Positions 41,717 to 50,638 are shown, counted from the stretch's first letter. The stretch is 64,000 nucleotides of DNA from Pectobacterium brasiliense (GCF_013449685.1 NZ_JACDSF010000009.1:31736-95735); one strand, 5' to 3'. Numbers and translations: made by a program. Notes: generated from the sequence alone by a model not told the origin.

Positions 41717-43120
41717 TCAGTTATCACTGGAAAAAATCAGCTCACCTTTCTTACCTTTGAACGCACACAGGCGCGCAGGCAGCGGATGCCGATGAAACGC
41801 GTTTTCCAGCAGGTCCATCTGGTATCCCGCCGTATTCGCGTAAATCAGTAAATCGCCTGACTGCGGCACGGTTCGAAAATGAATCAATCGGTTCGTAATG
41901 ACATCGTCGTCCAGACAGCTGTGTCCGGCGATCCAGGCTTTGCCCGGCACCAGAGGTGTGTCTTTTTTGACGGAAAAAACATGCAGAGGATCAATCAAAA
42001 ACTCAGAGTTAAACCAGGTTTCACACGCGCTGAAGCTGCTGCCTTCCACAAACACGACGTGGTTGCCATCCGGCTGGCGGCGCGTGCGCGTGACGCGAAA
42101 CACGGTAATCGCACTTTGGTCAGCGAGGCTGCGTCCCGGCTCTATCGCCAGAATCAGGCCGTGCTGCTTGAGCACGTCCGCTACGCAGTGCTGTCCGATT
42201 GAGGCGGACAGGAATGCCTCAAGATAGTCGACAGCCGAACGCTCACCGCCATATGGGTAAAACGAGGTCGGCACCTGACCGTGGCGATAATCCGCCGCAT
42301 TCTGCTTCGCTAAATAATCCTGATAGCGTGAAGCCGAAAGATATTGAATCGGCAATCCCCCGCCGATATCAATAATGGCAGGCTGTAATCCCTTTGAGCG
42401 TGCCCGCTCCAGTAATGGCAGTACCTCAGCAAATGCCGCCACGCGGGTATCGGGATTATAGCCGCCAAGATGGAAATGGAAGCCTTCCAGATGAAGCACA
42501 TCCTGTCTGGTGCTCAACGCCTCCAGACAGATTGCAACCTCATCGGCCAGCATGCCAAACCGACTGGCCTGCGCGAACGATGGGCGATAGCGCAGCAGAA
42601 CCCGCACCGGCTTCGTCACGCGCAACAATTCCGCCAGCGCGAGCACCTCGTCGAACTCTTCCGGTGAATCCAGCACGATAAGCGCGCGATGATGAACCAG
42701 CGCTGTCAGGAACTCACGCGTTTTGGCCGGGCCGGTGGCGCACAGCCGCGCGCCGTCGCCGCCTGCCCGCAGCGCATCTTTCAGTTCCTGTAAGCTGGAA
42801 ACATCCACGCCGACGCCCGCATTCACCGCCGCCTGTACCAGACCCGGCGATTTGTTCACCTTTGCGCCGTAGTACAGGCGGCAGTCCACGTCGTGACGCT
42901 GCAACACTGTCCGCAATGCCGCGATATTGTTGGCCACAGTGTGCGGCCAGACAATATTCAGCGGCGACCCATACTGCTCAACCAGCCACGACAGCCTTTG
43001 CGGCGAGTTGAAAAGAAACTGCTCAATCTCACTATCCAGATAAGGCGTCAGTCTCTCAGGCCAGTGGGCCTGCGCGACAGGGAGGGAAGACACTGCGGCA
43101 AAGCTAAACAGGTTGCTCAT
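41717..43120 (-). CDS. PLP-dependent decarboxylase, fold type III (diaminopimelate/ornithine decarboxylase-like)
   Basis: A 467-residue decarboxylase of the LysA/SbnH group. PLP lysine Lys87 lies in YYGAKVNKS, followed by HFHLGGY, DIGGGLP and the phosphate-binding EPGRS. The C-terminal active-site block has the CxxxD-like GHSCLDDDV. In rhizoferrin (FslC) and staphyloferrin B (SbnH) pathways such enzymes provide the diamine or decarboxylate a citryl-diaminopropionate intermediate. AAGGAG precedes the ATG. It lies between the receptor and SbnA-like genes. Confidence 0.82.
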   Translation of the reverse strand: MSNLFSFAAVSSLPVAQAHWPERLTPYLDSEIEQFLFNSPQRLSWLVEQYGSPLNIVWPHTVANNIAALRTVLQRHDVDCRLYYGAKVNKSPGLVQAAVNAGVGVDVSSLQELKDALRAGGDGARLCATGPAKTREFLTALVHHRALIVLDSPEEFDEVLALAELLRVTKPVRVLLRYRPSFAQASRFGMLADEVAICLEALSTRQDVLHLEGFHFHLGGYNPDTRVAAFAEVLPLLERARSKGLQPAIIDIGGGLPIQYLSASRYQDYLAKQNAADYRHGQVPTSFYPYGGERSAVDYLEAFLSASIGQHCVADVLKQHGLILAIEPGRSLADQSAITVFRVTRTRRQPDGNHVVFVEGSSFSACETWFNSEFLIDPLHVFSVKKDTPLVPGKAWIAGHSCLDDDVITNRLIHFRTVPQSGDLLIYANTAGYQMDLLENAFHRHPLPARLCAFKGKKGELIFSSDN

Positions 43121-43161
43121 CGCTATCTCCTTAACGTTCGGTTCCTGAAAAATACCTATCC

Positions 43162-45360
43162 TTAGAAATCAACCGCGACGGACAGCATCAGCGTCCGCGG
43201 CGTTCCTTGCGATACCGTGCTGAACGACGTCACGCCAGACCAGTAATTGCGGTCAAAGGCGTTCAGGACATCCGCACGGAATGTGGTGGGCGCATTGTAG
43301 ATTCGCGTCTTGTAACGCGCGCCGAGATCAACGGTGGTCCAGGAAGGAATAGACTGGGTATTGATGGTGTTGACGTTCTGCTTTCCGTTATGGGTGACGT
43401 TGGCGTTGAGCGTCAGATCGCGCAGGAACGGCAGATCATATTCCACGCCAGCGTTCGCCTGAAAACGCGACGTACCCGGCGCGCGCTTGCCCTGCGCACC
43501 CGGCGTCACGCTTTTGGTCAGCTCGGCATCCAGCAGCATCACGCCACCGGTCAGGCGCAAATCCTCCAGCGGTGAACCGACGACATCCAGCTCGATACCC
43601 CGATTGCGCTGCTCGTTGGCCTCAATAAACTCACTACCCGCTCCGTTAGCTAACCCGCCGCTCGGCTTGGTAATCTGGAAGACGCTTAGCGTGGAGATCG
43701 TCCCCAGCGCGTCCACTTTTACCCCAGCCTCGTACTGTTTGCTCTTATACGGCGACAGCACCTGTCCATAATTGCTTGCTCTGGTATCGCTAACAACATC
43801 ACCTTTACTCAGCCCTTCAATGTAGTTGGCATAGAGTGAGACGTGCTGCCAAGGTTTAACAACCACCCCGAGCATCGGGGTGATTGCACTCTTGTCGTTA
43901 GAAGAGCGCGTCCCACCATCCGGGGCGGCGAAATTGTCCGAGTTGATCTGCTGATAACGCAGCCCGCCCGTAACCTGCAGCGCATCGTTCCAGAAGCCGA
44001 GCGTATCTGCCAGTGCGATACCCGACAGCGCGGTGGATGAACGCTTATACACGCTTGGGGGAGCAGCAATATTCTGTGCGGGTGAGGAAACTGGATTATA
44101 AATATTTGAATTAATGGTTGTTCCTCGCACATTAGCGCTAGCCTGGCGATCGCGATAGTAGCTGGTCTGTGCCGACAGCTTGTGCGTCACCGATCCGGTT
44201 TCCACATCCGCGCGAACACCGGTCGCCAGCGTGTAGCGACTGGTAGTAAAACGGAAATTCCTCACGTCGGAACTCACATCGCCGTTGTTATTCGTGACCT
44301 GCGGCACCTGCTCCGACAGTCGGCTCACGTGTGCGCTGGAACCGCCTAAATCGGTAAACCAGGTAACGTTATCCGCCAGATCGTATTCGGTATGCAGCAG
44401 CACCGACTGATCTTTGGAGTGCCAGAATCCCCACGGCTGAGAGATATTGTTATTGCCATCCGGTGCGTCAGGCACGGTCACGCCCTGCGCGAACGAATAA
44501 GGTCGAGACGGCGCACGGGTTTTCAGGTGCTGAGTGATGAGATCCAACGTGGCGCGGAAGCGTTCTGAGGAGAAATCCAGCCCAAGCGAGCCGACCTGCG
44601 TGCGCTTGTCGCTGCCGTCCCACACCGTGTCGCCGTAGCCGTAATTCCCGTTAAAACGCACGCCGAGCAAATTGTTATTGTCCAGCGCATAGACGCGGGA
44701 AATATCCGCATGCTGTGTGAGTTGGGAATCAGACTGCCAGCTGGTTGTGAGGCGGGTCAGATTGCCGACGGTGGTCGGGCGTTTGGTGACGGCATTAATC
44801 ACACCGCCCACGCTGCTGTTAGGCGACAGCCCATACAGCAGTGCCGACGGCCCTTTCAGCACTTCTACCCGCTCGATGTAGTCGGTCATCAACTGATAGT
44901 TAGGCGCAACACCGTAGACGCCGTTCATGGCAATGTCGCTCAGGTTTCCTTCATTGAGTGGAAAACCGCGAATGTAGTAGGAATCCAGCAGACCGCCCTG
45001 AGCACTGCTCACCCGCACCGATGCGTCATGCGCGACCACCTGCCCCAGCGTCTGTGCCTGTTTATTTTCAATAAACGATGAGGTCATGTTGCTGACGTTA
45101 AACGGCGTATCCATCACGTCCTTTTTGCCCAGCAGCCCGGTGCTGGACGACCGCGCCGACATGCCGCCCGCGACCAGCCCCTGCACGGCATCCGCGTCTT
45201 TAGCTTCCACCACGATAGTGGAATCATCGCGCTCACCCGTTGCCGACTGCGCGGGTATCGCGATGCCGCTTAGCACCGCCGTTACGGCGATGGCCAACGC
45301 GGAGGGAATAGGAAAACGAGTCTTCCCGGTAGGTGGAGTGAAGTTCTTCCTGGCGTTCAT
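43162..45360 (-). CDS. TonB-dependent siderophore receptor
   Basis: About 732 residues: a long signal peptide (cut near PAQSAT), the TonB-box region DDSTIVVEAK, a plug domain (FIENKQAQTLGQVVAHD, YIERVEVLKGPSALLYG, SSVGGVINAVTKRP), a 22-strand barrel and a terminal Phe (LSVAVDF). The plug pattern is that of ferrichrome/ferripyoverdine-type receptors. The frame extends to 45438, but those codons run through a terminator hairpin, so ATG 45360 is preferred. It would import the ferri-siderophore made by the same unit. Confidence 0.88.
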   Translation of the reverse strand: MNARKNFTPPTGKTRFPIPSALAIAVTAVLSGIAIPAQSATGERDDSTIVVEAKDADAVQGLVAGGMSARSSSTGLLGKKDVMDTPFNVSNMTSSFIENKQAQTLGQVVAHDASVRVSSAQGGLLDSYYIRGFPLNEGNLSDIAMNGVYGVAPNYQLMTDYIERVEVLKGPSALLYGLSPNSSVGGVINAVTKRPTTVGNLTRLTTSWQSDSQLTQHADISRVYALDNNNLLGVRFNGNYGYGDTVWDGSDKRTQVGSLGLDFSSERFRATLDLITQHLKTRAPSRPYSFAQGVTVPDAPDGNNNISQPWGFWHSKDQSVLLHTEYDLADNVTWFTDLGGSSAHVSRLSEQVPQVTNNNGDVSSDVRNFRFTTSRYTLATGVRADVETGSVTHKLSAQTSYYRDRQASANVRGTTINSNIYNPVSSPAQNIAAPPSVYKRSSTALSGIALADTLGFWNDALQVTGGLRYQQINSDNFAAPDGGTRSSNDKSAITPMLGVVVKPWQHVSLYANYIEGLSKGDVVSDTRASNYGQVLSPYKSKQYEAGVKVDALGTISTLSVFQITKPSGGLANGAGSEFIEANEQRNRGIELDVVGSPLEDLRLTGGVMLLDAELTKSVTPGAQGKRAPGTSRFQANAGVEYDLPFLRDLTLNANVTHNGKQNVNTINTQSIPSWTTVDLGARYKTRIYNAPTTFRADVLNAFDRNYWSGVTSFSTVSQGTPRTLMLSVAVDF

Positions 45361-45392
45361 CAACAAAGTTATCCATCTCAAAATGAGGAGTG

Positions 45393-45433
45393 AAAAAGAT
45401 GCTCCCGTTTTCAGCCTGTGAGGCGGGAGCATC
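45393..45433 (-). terminator. Intercistronic terminator hairpin between siderophore synthetase and receptor
   Basis: On the minus strand a perfect 10-base stem (GATGCTCCCG with CGGGAGCATC, 16-base loop) runs into five T. It lies 8 bases after the synthetase stop and ends 33 bases before the receptor ATG, so it should limit read-through into the receptor and later genes. Confidence 0.8.
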
Positions 45434-45441
45434 GCCATACA

Positions 45442-47343
45442 TCACGATCCGATGCGGGTTTCTTCCTCTTCAATGAGGAAGGGATTGCTCAGACCGTGCT
45501 GAATCCGGTAGTCGCGATATTCCTGGATGTGCATGCGCAGCAGCGAACGCGTATACCAGGGCTGGGTCAAAAACATGTCGCGTTCGGTCTGCCACAGCTC
45601 GTCATCAACGCGCGACTTCACAGCGTCAAACGCTGCGGCCGTTTCTTCTTTCATCACCTGCCACAGCTGGGCATCGGCAAAGCCGTATTCCGCGCTGAGC
45701 GCCAGCGCCAGTTCGTGCAGGTGGCTGACAAAGCAGGCATCGACGACAAACATCCGCACGGGTTCGATGTCGTCTTCAAAAACCGTGGGCAGAATGCCGG
45801 GCCAGACGTAGGGTTGCAGGTGATGACCGCGCTGACGCAGCAGCGGCGCATAAGTGCGCCCGTCGCCAAAATCACGGATTAATAATCCCTGCGCGACACC
45901 TTCCGGTGAAAAGAGGATCTGGCTGTTCTGCTGATGCGCTTCCAGCCCGATGCCGTACAGCAGATAGATCGCGATAACAGGCCGGCTAACGGCGCGGACG
46001 TATTGGCGGAACCACGCTTCGGGGCCAAGCCCGGACAGCGTCACCAGCTCGGTGAACAGCGGCTGGTCGCAGTGAGGCAGTGCCGTAAACAGCGTGGCAA
46101 CGGTCACGGGCAGCGCGCCGTCGGTGCGTTCATAAATTCGAGCATCGCGGAAAACGACGGAGAGATGTTTGCCCGGCGCGTCATCCTGATGAACTGCGTG
46201 CTTGTAGTGGAACGCCGTCTCTTCGCGGAAAAACGCCAGCCTCTGCTCAAACCCGCCTTCCTGCGCCAGAATCGCTTCGATAATGGTGCTGATACGTGGC
46301 CCCATGTGGATGGATTTCGCCTGTAGGCTGCGCATTTCGCTGGTCATCCAGATGGCGACGGGCAGTTTGATGAAGGGAGAAGAAGGCGGTTCAACGGGCA
46401 AAACGGTACGGAACGACATACCCGGTAGCGTGATGAGATCGGGGCCGTCGGTAAGCAGAATCCCTTCGGCAATTTCATCCGCATAGTGGGATTTCACCCA
46501 GTTTTCCAAATGCCAACTGTGGATGGGCAGCGGGAGCCACTGCGTCTCATCCAGCCCCTGTTGATTCAGGCGCTGCTTCCAGTCCTGCCAGAGCGCGGGG
46601 AATGCCTGAGCAAACCACGAATGAAAATCATCGACGTGCGGCATGGATTCCACATACGCCATATCGCGGCGCAGCGCGGTAATACGCAGCGGCACGCGGG
46701 CGTTAAATTCGGGTGACAGCCGCTGGACGTCTTCGTCACTCAGTCCGGGGCGGGATTTCCAGGTCGGGTAGTAAGGGTGGCCTTCCAGCGATCCCCACTG
46801 ATCGAGAAACATGGCGGCATCGCGAATGCTGAGCTGCCGACGCAGCCACGGCGTGAAAGCGTTCTGCCCGTCCTGCTGCATGGCATCGGCCACCTCAGCA
46901 CGCCACTGGCAACGATAGCGCCGGGCATTGGTATCATTACGAATGCTGTTACCGACGTCTTTCTTCAGGCCACGGATGCCGCTCTCGTCAGGATGAAAAT
47001 CGAAATTGTCGCGAAGTAAATCAATCAATCGCTCGTGGCTGGTAACGGGAAAAGACGTTCCATCTGAATGAATGAGATAAATATTTCCATTATTAATATA
47101 GGTGTTTGCCGGTGCTGGCGAAATATCATCAAATTTCAATATCCCTTTGCCACCCTGCAAAGCCAGCGTTGCTGCCCTGGAATTACCCTCAATAAATATC
47201 AGGTCATTTTTATTCACAATCCCTTCTGCGAAAAAGCAGCGAATCAATCGCCTTAACGCGTTTTTATTTGAGTAATCAGAGAGAAAATCATCTACATCCT
47301 GATGTATATCCCTGTGTTTAATTTCGTCAACCTTGATATTCAT
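45442..47343 (-). CDS. NRPS-independent siderophore (IucA/IucC-family) synthetase
   Basis: A 633-residue NIS synthetase, which activates a carboxylate (usually citrate) as adenylate and joins it to an amine or alcohol. Motifs: GHPYYPTWKSRPG (188-200), where the family's usual second His is Tyr; HMGPRISTI; GLEAHQQNS (active site, about 467-475); and LIRDFGDG. The frame opens with GTG at 47349, but ATG 47343 has GAGGAG 5 bases before it. It is the only NIS gene in the locus and heads the unit behind a candidate Fur box. The C-terminal FhuF-like region is present. Confidence 0.92.
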   Translation of the reverse strand: MNIKVDEIKHRDIHQDVDDFLSDYSNKNALRRLIRCFFAEGIVNKNDLIFIEGNSRAATLALQGGKGILKFDDISPAPANTYINNGNIYLIHSDGTSFPVTSHERLIDLLRDNFDFHPDESGIRGLKKDVGNSIRNDTNARRYRCQWRAEVADAMQQDGQNAFTPWLRRQLSIRDAAMFLDQWGSLEGHPYYPTWKSRPGLSDEDVQRLSPEFNARVPLRITALRRDMAYVESMPHVDDFHSWFAQAFPALWQDWKQRLNQQGLDETQWLPLPIHSWHLENWVKSHYADEIAEGILLTDGPDLITLPGMSFRTVLPVEPPSSPFIKLPVAIWMTSEMRSLQAKSIHMGPRISTIIEAILAQEGGFEQRLAFFREETAFHYKHAVHQDDAPGKHLSVVFRDARIYERTDGALPVTVATLFTALPHCDQPLFTELVTLSGLGPEAWFRQYVRAVSRPVIAIYLLYGIGLEAHQQNSQILFSPEGVAQGLLIRDFGDGRTYAPLLRQRGHHLQPYVWPGILPTVFEDDIEPVRMFVVDACFVSHLHELALALSAEYGFADAQLWQVMKEETAAAFDAVKSRVDDELWQTERDMFLTQPWYTRSLLRMHIQEYRDYRIQHGLSNPFLIEEEETRIGS

Positions 47344-47508
47344 AACCACTCCTCATACCGATAAAACAAGTAAAAACCGATTGCAGTAACGTATAAAAGG
47401 GTGTCGTTAAGTCTCGGGTTAACACGTCCCGAAACGTAATAAAAATGTCGTGATAGATGGATTGAAAAATAATGAACGGAAAGCTAGCATATTAACCACC
47501 GCAATGTA

Positions 47509-47527
47509 AATAGCTATCATTCTTATT
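47509..47527 (-). promoter_or_regulatory. Candidate Fur box
   Basis: On the minus strand the 19 bases AATAAGAATGATAGCTATT match 11 positions of the Fur consensus GATAATGATAATCATTATC. The site lies in the divergent region between the NIS synthetase and the CitE-like remnant, 160 bases upstream of the synthetase. Iron repression of the whole unit is expected. Confidence 0.55.
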
Positions 47528-47593
47528 CGCAATTAATGCATTTGATTTTAATAAAACTGCTTTTAATCAATGAATTAACAGAAGGAGAGCAGC

Positions 47594-48124
47594 ATGGAAC
47601 ACGCTAAAACCTATCTCTTTGTGCCTGGTAATGCGCCCCACCGCTTTCAACAAGCCGTCTGCTGCAGTGCCGATGCCGTGATATTTGATTTAGAAGATGC
47701 TGTTCATCCTGATGAAAAAAACCAGGCTAGAGAAAATATTCTCCAATGGGATAAAAGTGATACGGCCGTCTCTGAAATAAATTGCAAAAGATATATACGT
47801 TTAAACAAATTTGGTTCAGTGGAATTCAGTGAAGATATCGAGTTTCTGAATAGACTTGATCATAAAGAAAAATTAAGAAATAACACCCTATCCAAACATA
47901 AAACAGCCAGACGGGAAATTGTTTTACCTAAAATAGAATCCGCAGAAATGCTGCATGATGCGCGGGAAATGATAAATCGGAATAGATCGGAAGCGATTCA
48001 TATTATTGCGATAATTGAAACCGCGCAGGGGTTACATCATGCAGAAGAGATTGGCGCAGCAGAGGGAGATGACTCAGCCCGTTGCGCCGATAGCTCGCAA
48101 AAGAGGGATATTTTTCCTCAGTAA
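47594..48124 (+). pseudogene. Truncated CitE-like (HpcH/HpaI aldolase superfamily) gene
   Basis: The first about 150 residues read as a citrate-lyase beta-subunit-like protein (TYLFVPGNAPHRFQQAVCCSADAVIFDLEDAVHPDEKNQAR, REIVLPKIESAEML, IIAIIETAQGLHHAEEIG). Intact members run to 280-300 residues, but here homology stops near 48055, followed by about 20 unrelated residues and a stop. The missing half would carry the rest of the barrel, including the metal-binding Asp after the ETA..L motif, so activity is unlikely. It is divergent from the siderophore unit and has its own GGAG ribosome site. Its intact ancestor may have supplied a carboxylate building block. Confidence 0.75.
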
Positions 48125-48187
48125 AAGTGCGTTTGCACGGAATGTCGCACACATGCAAATGTCCACTGCGTGCCGCTGCCGGGCCGC

Positions 48188-48667
48188 TTATGGCTTAACG
48201 TACTCAATCGAATTAACAAACCACTCGCGCGGGCCGTCTGGCGTGTTCACGGTGAACTCCTCATCAACCGCTTTTTTCAGCATGGCGCGCGCCATCGGGG
48301 AATCGATCGAAATATAGTCTTTATTGTCACCGTAGATCTCGTCCGGGCCGACAATCCGAAAACGCTTCACCTCACCTTGTTCATTCTCGATCTCTACCCA
48401 GGCGCCAAAGAATACGCTGCCATCCTGCTGCGGCGAATAATCAACGATTTTCAATTCCGTCAGGCATTTTCTCAGGTAGCGCACACGCCTGTCGATCTGG
48501 CGCAATAAACGCTTGTTATAGGTGTAATCCGCATTTTCTGAACGATCCCCCAGGCTCGCAGCCCAGGAGACAATTTTCGTAATTTCCGGGCGCTTTACAT
48601 TCCAGAGATGGTCATGCTCTGCCCGAAGTTTGTCATACCCCTCGCGGGTAATCAGATTGGTTTTCAA
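48188..48667 (-). CDS. greB: Transcript cleavage factor GreB
   Basis: A 159-residue secondary-channel factor that rescues backtracked RNA polymerase. N-terminal coiled coil with the tip SLGDRSENADYTYNKRLLRQIDRRVRYL (acidic Asp-Glu pair) and C-terminal FKBP-like domain (ISIDSPMARAMLKK). The start codon is TTG at 48667, where E. coli greB has ATG, and it overlaps the hipA stop (TTGA). In E. coli greB lies next to ompR and tex. Here it is downstream of hipBA and may be co-transcribed with it. Confidence 0.96.
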   Translation of the reverse strand: MKTNLITREGYDKLRAEHDHLWNVKRPEITKIVSWAASLGDRSENADYTYNKRLLRQIDRRVRYLRKCLTELKIVDYSPQQDGSVFFGAWVEIENEQGEVKRFRIVGPDEIYGDNKDYISIDSPMARAMLKKAVDEEFTVNTPDGPREWFVNSIEYVKP

Positions 48668-49962
48668 GTCAGTAACCCCGTTAGGCTCTTAGTGCGTAAG
48701 CTGTCCGGCGTACCTTCAAAAATAAAAGGGTTGAGAAACATCCGCCCCCAAAACAGCTTACGATCCACTTCACTCAATTCGACTTCATCGCAGATGCTTT
48801 CCCAGCATGCTCGCACCGTTTCTATTTGATGCATGATGATCTCAATGGCTTCAGCTTCACCCAGCAGAAATTTAGGTGCAGCTGCCAGACAGACAGCGAA
48901 ATTGCTCATCCTGTTTTCGCCAGCGATCAACATTGCCTGAGTCGCCTCGTTACCCGCCCGGTTCTGCGGGCAGATATCATAGGCTGGTGTCAGCTTTAGT
49001 GCGCGGCCATCCCAGAATGCTGCGTGGTTTCGGGCATGATCGTCGGTGTTTCCGCAAATGATATTGAAGCTCAGACGGCCAAACAGCTCACGCAGCGTCG
49101 CTTTCGGTTCGTCGAAACGTTGCCGAATGATGTCCGAGAATTCTTCGTAGCTCGCATATCTCGCCATCATTTCATCAAGGCCGAAAAGCGTCAGTGCAGA
49201 GACCATCAGCCTACGTTTCCAGCCACCTTCTACTTTCATACGGTCAAAACGTTCTATCAGAATCACGTCCTTCCCCGCCGTCTGCCGAAAGTGCACCGGA
49301 GCCACATTTAAACCAACACTCGCAGCCAGCCGCATCGCAATGTATTCAGCCTTAACGACGTTGTAGGTATCCGTTGAGGATGAAAATTTTGCGATAAACT
49401 TATGGCTCTCATCTTCAATCATTGCTTTCGGCCGAGCGCCACCCAACGAACTCCCATGAAAAAGTGCTTGATCAAGCTCAGGCGTCAACAAGACACCGTT
49501 TTCTACCATGGTTGCCGCAAGCATCAACTCTTCAATAGACGCATTTTGAGCTGAACGCGGAACATACTCTGTCGGTGATGCCTGAAAATCGAGCCCGCCA
49601 ATTCTGTCTGAACCGGACTCAAGCAGGTATGTCAATTCATCCAGCGTACTGCTATCCGCCCCTCTGCCTCTGACACCCATAAGTCGATTAAGGATGACCC
49701 TGCGTCCCCATGCGTCAGGTGCGGCATCGCGTAATGCACTCGCCTGCCATAGGCCCGCTGCTGGCGGGATAGCACCACGCATTAACGGCAGTTCAGGTTC
49801 ATAGATAGGGATCGCGTCTTTTCGCTCCAGATAGTGACGACCATAATTGAAAATGAGTCGGTCGCCGTCCCGGCTCAATAAACCGGCCACAACGGGCTTC
49901 GTCGCATCAGGCAACCAGATCCATACATAGGCTTTGTCGACAGCGTTATCAGAAGTCATCAT
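48664..49962 (-). CDS. hipA: HipA-family serine/threonine kinase toxin
   Basis: A 432-residue HipA-like kinase. The N-subdomain is followed by the Gly-rich activation/P-loop region GSSLGGARPKA (170-180), the catalytic loop CGNTDDHARNH (303-313, Asp308 probable base) and the metal-binding YDICP (328-332). E. coli HipA phosphorylates glutamyl-tRNA synthetase and causes persistence; related HipT kinases have other synthetase targets. Two adjacent ATG codons (49962, 49959) are possible starts, overlapping hipB by 11-14 bases. All catalytic parts appear intact. The start of greB overlaps its stop. Confidence 0.9.
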   Translation of the reverse strand: MMTSDNAVDKAYVWIWLPDATKPVVAGLLSRDGDRLIFNYGRHYLERKDAIPIYEPELPLMRGAIPPAAGLWQASALRDAAPDAWGRRVILNRLMGVRGRGADSSTLDELTYLLESGSDRIGGLDFQASPTEYVPRSAQNASIEELMLAATMVENGVLLTPELDQALFHGSSLGGARPKAMIEDESHKFIAKFSSSTDTYNVVKAEYIAMRLAASVGLNVAPVHFRQTAGKDVILIERFDRMKVEGGWKRRLMVSALTLFGLDEMMARYASYEEFSDIIRQRFDEPKATLRELFGRLSFNIICGNTDDHARNHAAFWDGRALKLTPAYDICPQNRAGNEATQAMLIAGENRMSNFAVCLAAAPKFLLGEAEAIEIIMHQIETVRACWESICDEVELSEVDRKLFWGRMFLNPFIFEGTPDSLRTKSLTGLLT

Positions 49963-50287
49963 TCACGACCTTCTTGGAAGGATGTACAGCACGCGGTAGA
50001 AGAGAAAGTGTTTTCTCCGTGCTGGCAATATGAAGTGCCATTGCGGATTGGTCTGCGGTAAAAAGAGGGACACCAACAAGAGTAGCCAGCTCGAAAACTG
50101 CGCCAATTGAGCATCCCATGTCTCCTTCCTCTGCACGATAGACCAAGCCTCGTGATACGCCTGCCCGTTCAGCTAATTCTTCCACTGTCATATTACGTTC
50201 GATCCTCGCGCTGCGAAGCATCAACCCGAGTAAACGAGCTGCGTCACGGCTGTAGCGAGAATATGTTCGAGCAGAAGGTTTCGCCAT
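49949..50287 (-). CDS. hipB: HipB-family antitoxin and autorepressor
   Basis: A 112-residue XRE-type DNA-binding protein: helix-turn-helix in MTVEELAERAGVSRGLVYRAEEGD (about 34-57), preceded by a basic N-terminus. AGGA lies 8 bases before the ATG. It would bind HipA and repress hipBA. Four copies of one 18-base operator lie upstream. Gene order (hipB first, overlapping hipA) is standard. Confidence 0.88.
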   Translation of the reverse strand: MAKPSARTYSRYSRDAARLLGLMLRSARIERNMTVEELAERAGVSRGLVYRAEEGDMGCSIGAVFELATLVGVPLFTADQSAMALHIASTEKTLSLLPRAVHPSKKVVNDDF

Positions 50288-50298
50288 CGCTATATTCC

Positions 50299-50347
50299 TG
50301 TTCCATTAATGGGGCATAACACATACCTAACACCTATTTATAGAACA
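50299..50347 (-). promoter_or_regulatory. HipB operators O1 and O2 (proximal pair)
   Basis: O1 at 50299-50316 (TGTTCCATTAATGGGGCA) and O2 at 50330-50347 (minus strand TGTTCTATAAATAGGTGT) share the pattern TGTTYYAT(T/A)AATRRGG.. and start 31 bases apart. O1 lies about 12 bases upstream of the hipB ATG, at the transcript start or leader. Confidence 0.75.
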
Positions 50348-50381
50348 TGATGCGTCTGTAATGAAGGAAACACAAGACTGC

Positions 50382-50430
50382 TGTTCTATTAATAGGTCAT
50401 ATTTTTAAGCTATGCCTTATTAATGAAACA
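50382..50430 (-). promoter_or_regulatory. HipB operators O3 and O4 (distal pair)
   Basis: O3 at 50382-50399 (TGTTCTATTAATAGGTCA) and O4 at 50413-50430 (minus strand TGTTTCATTAATAAGGCA) repeat the same motif, again 31 bases apart and with the same inverted relation as the first pair. Confidence 0.75.
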
Positions 50431-50638
50431 CGCCCCCCCTGCATTGAATAACAGCGGTAAAAAACCTGTCCTAGCGCGCTTTTTCCACAGCTAATCGGCA
50501 GGCTGGGTTGGTAATAACACGCAAAAATCGCGCGTTCATTACACAGATTTACAGTTTTGGCTAATAATCTATCAACAGACATAAATATGTCATTTCTATC
50601 CCGTACTTTTAGCCACGGAGAGCTACGGAGAACGATTT

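Noticed and set aside
45361..45438. Upstream extension of the TonB receptor to 45438
   Set aside because: The extra codons lie in a terminator hairpin and would place a non-signal segment before a good signal peptide.
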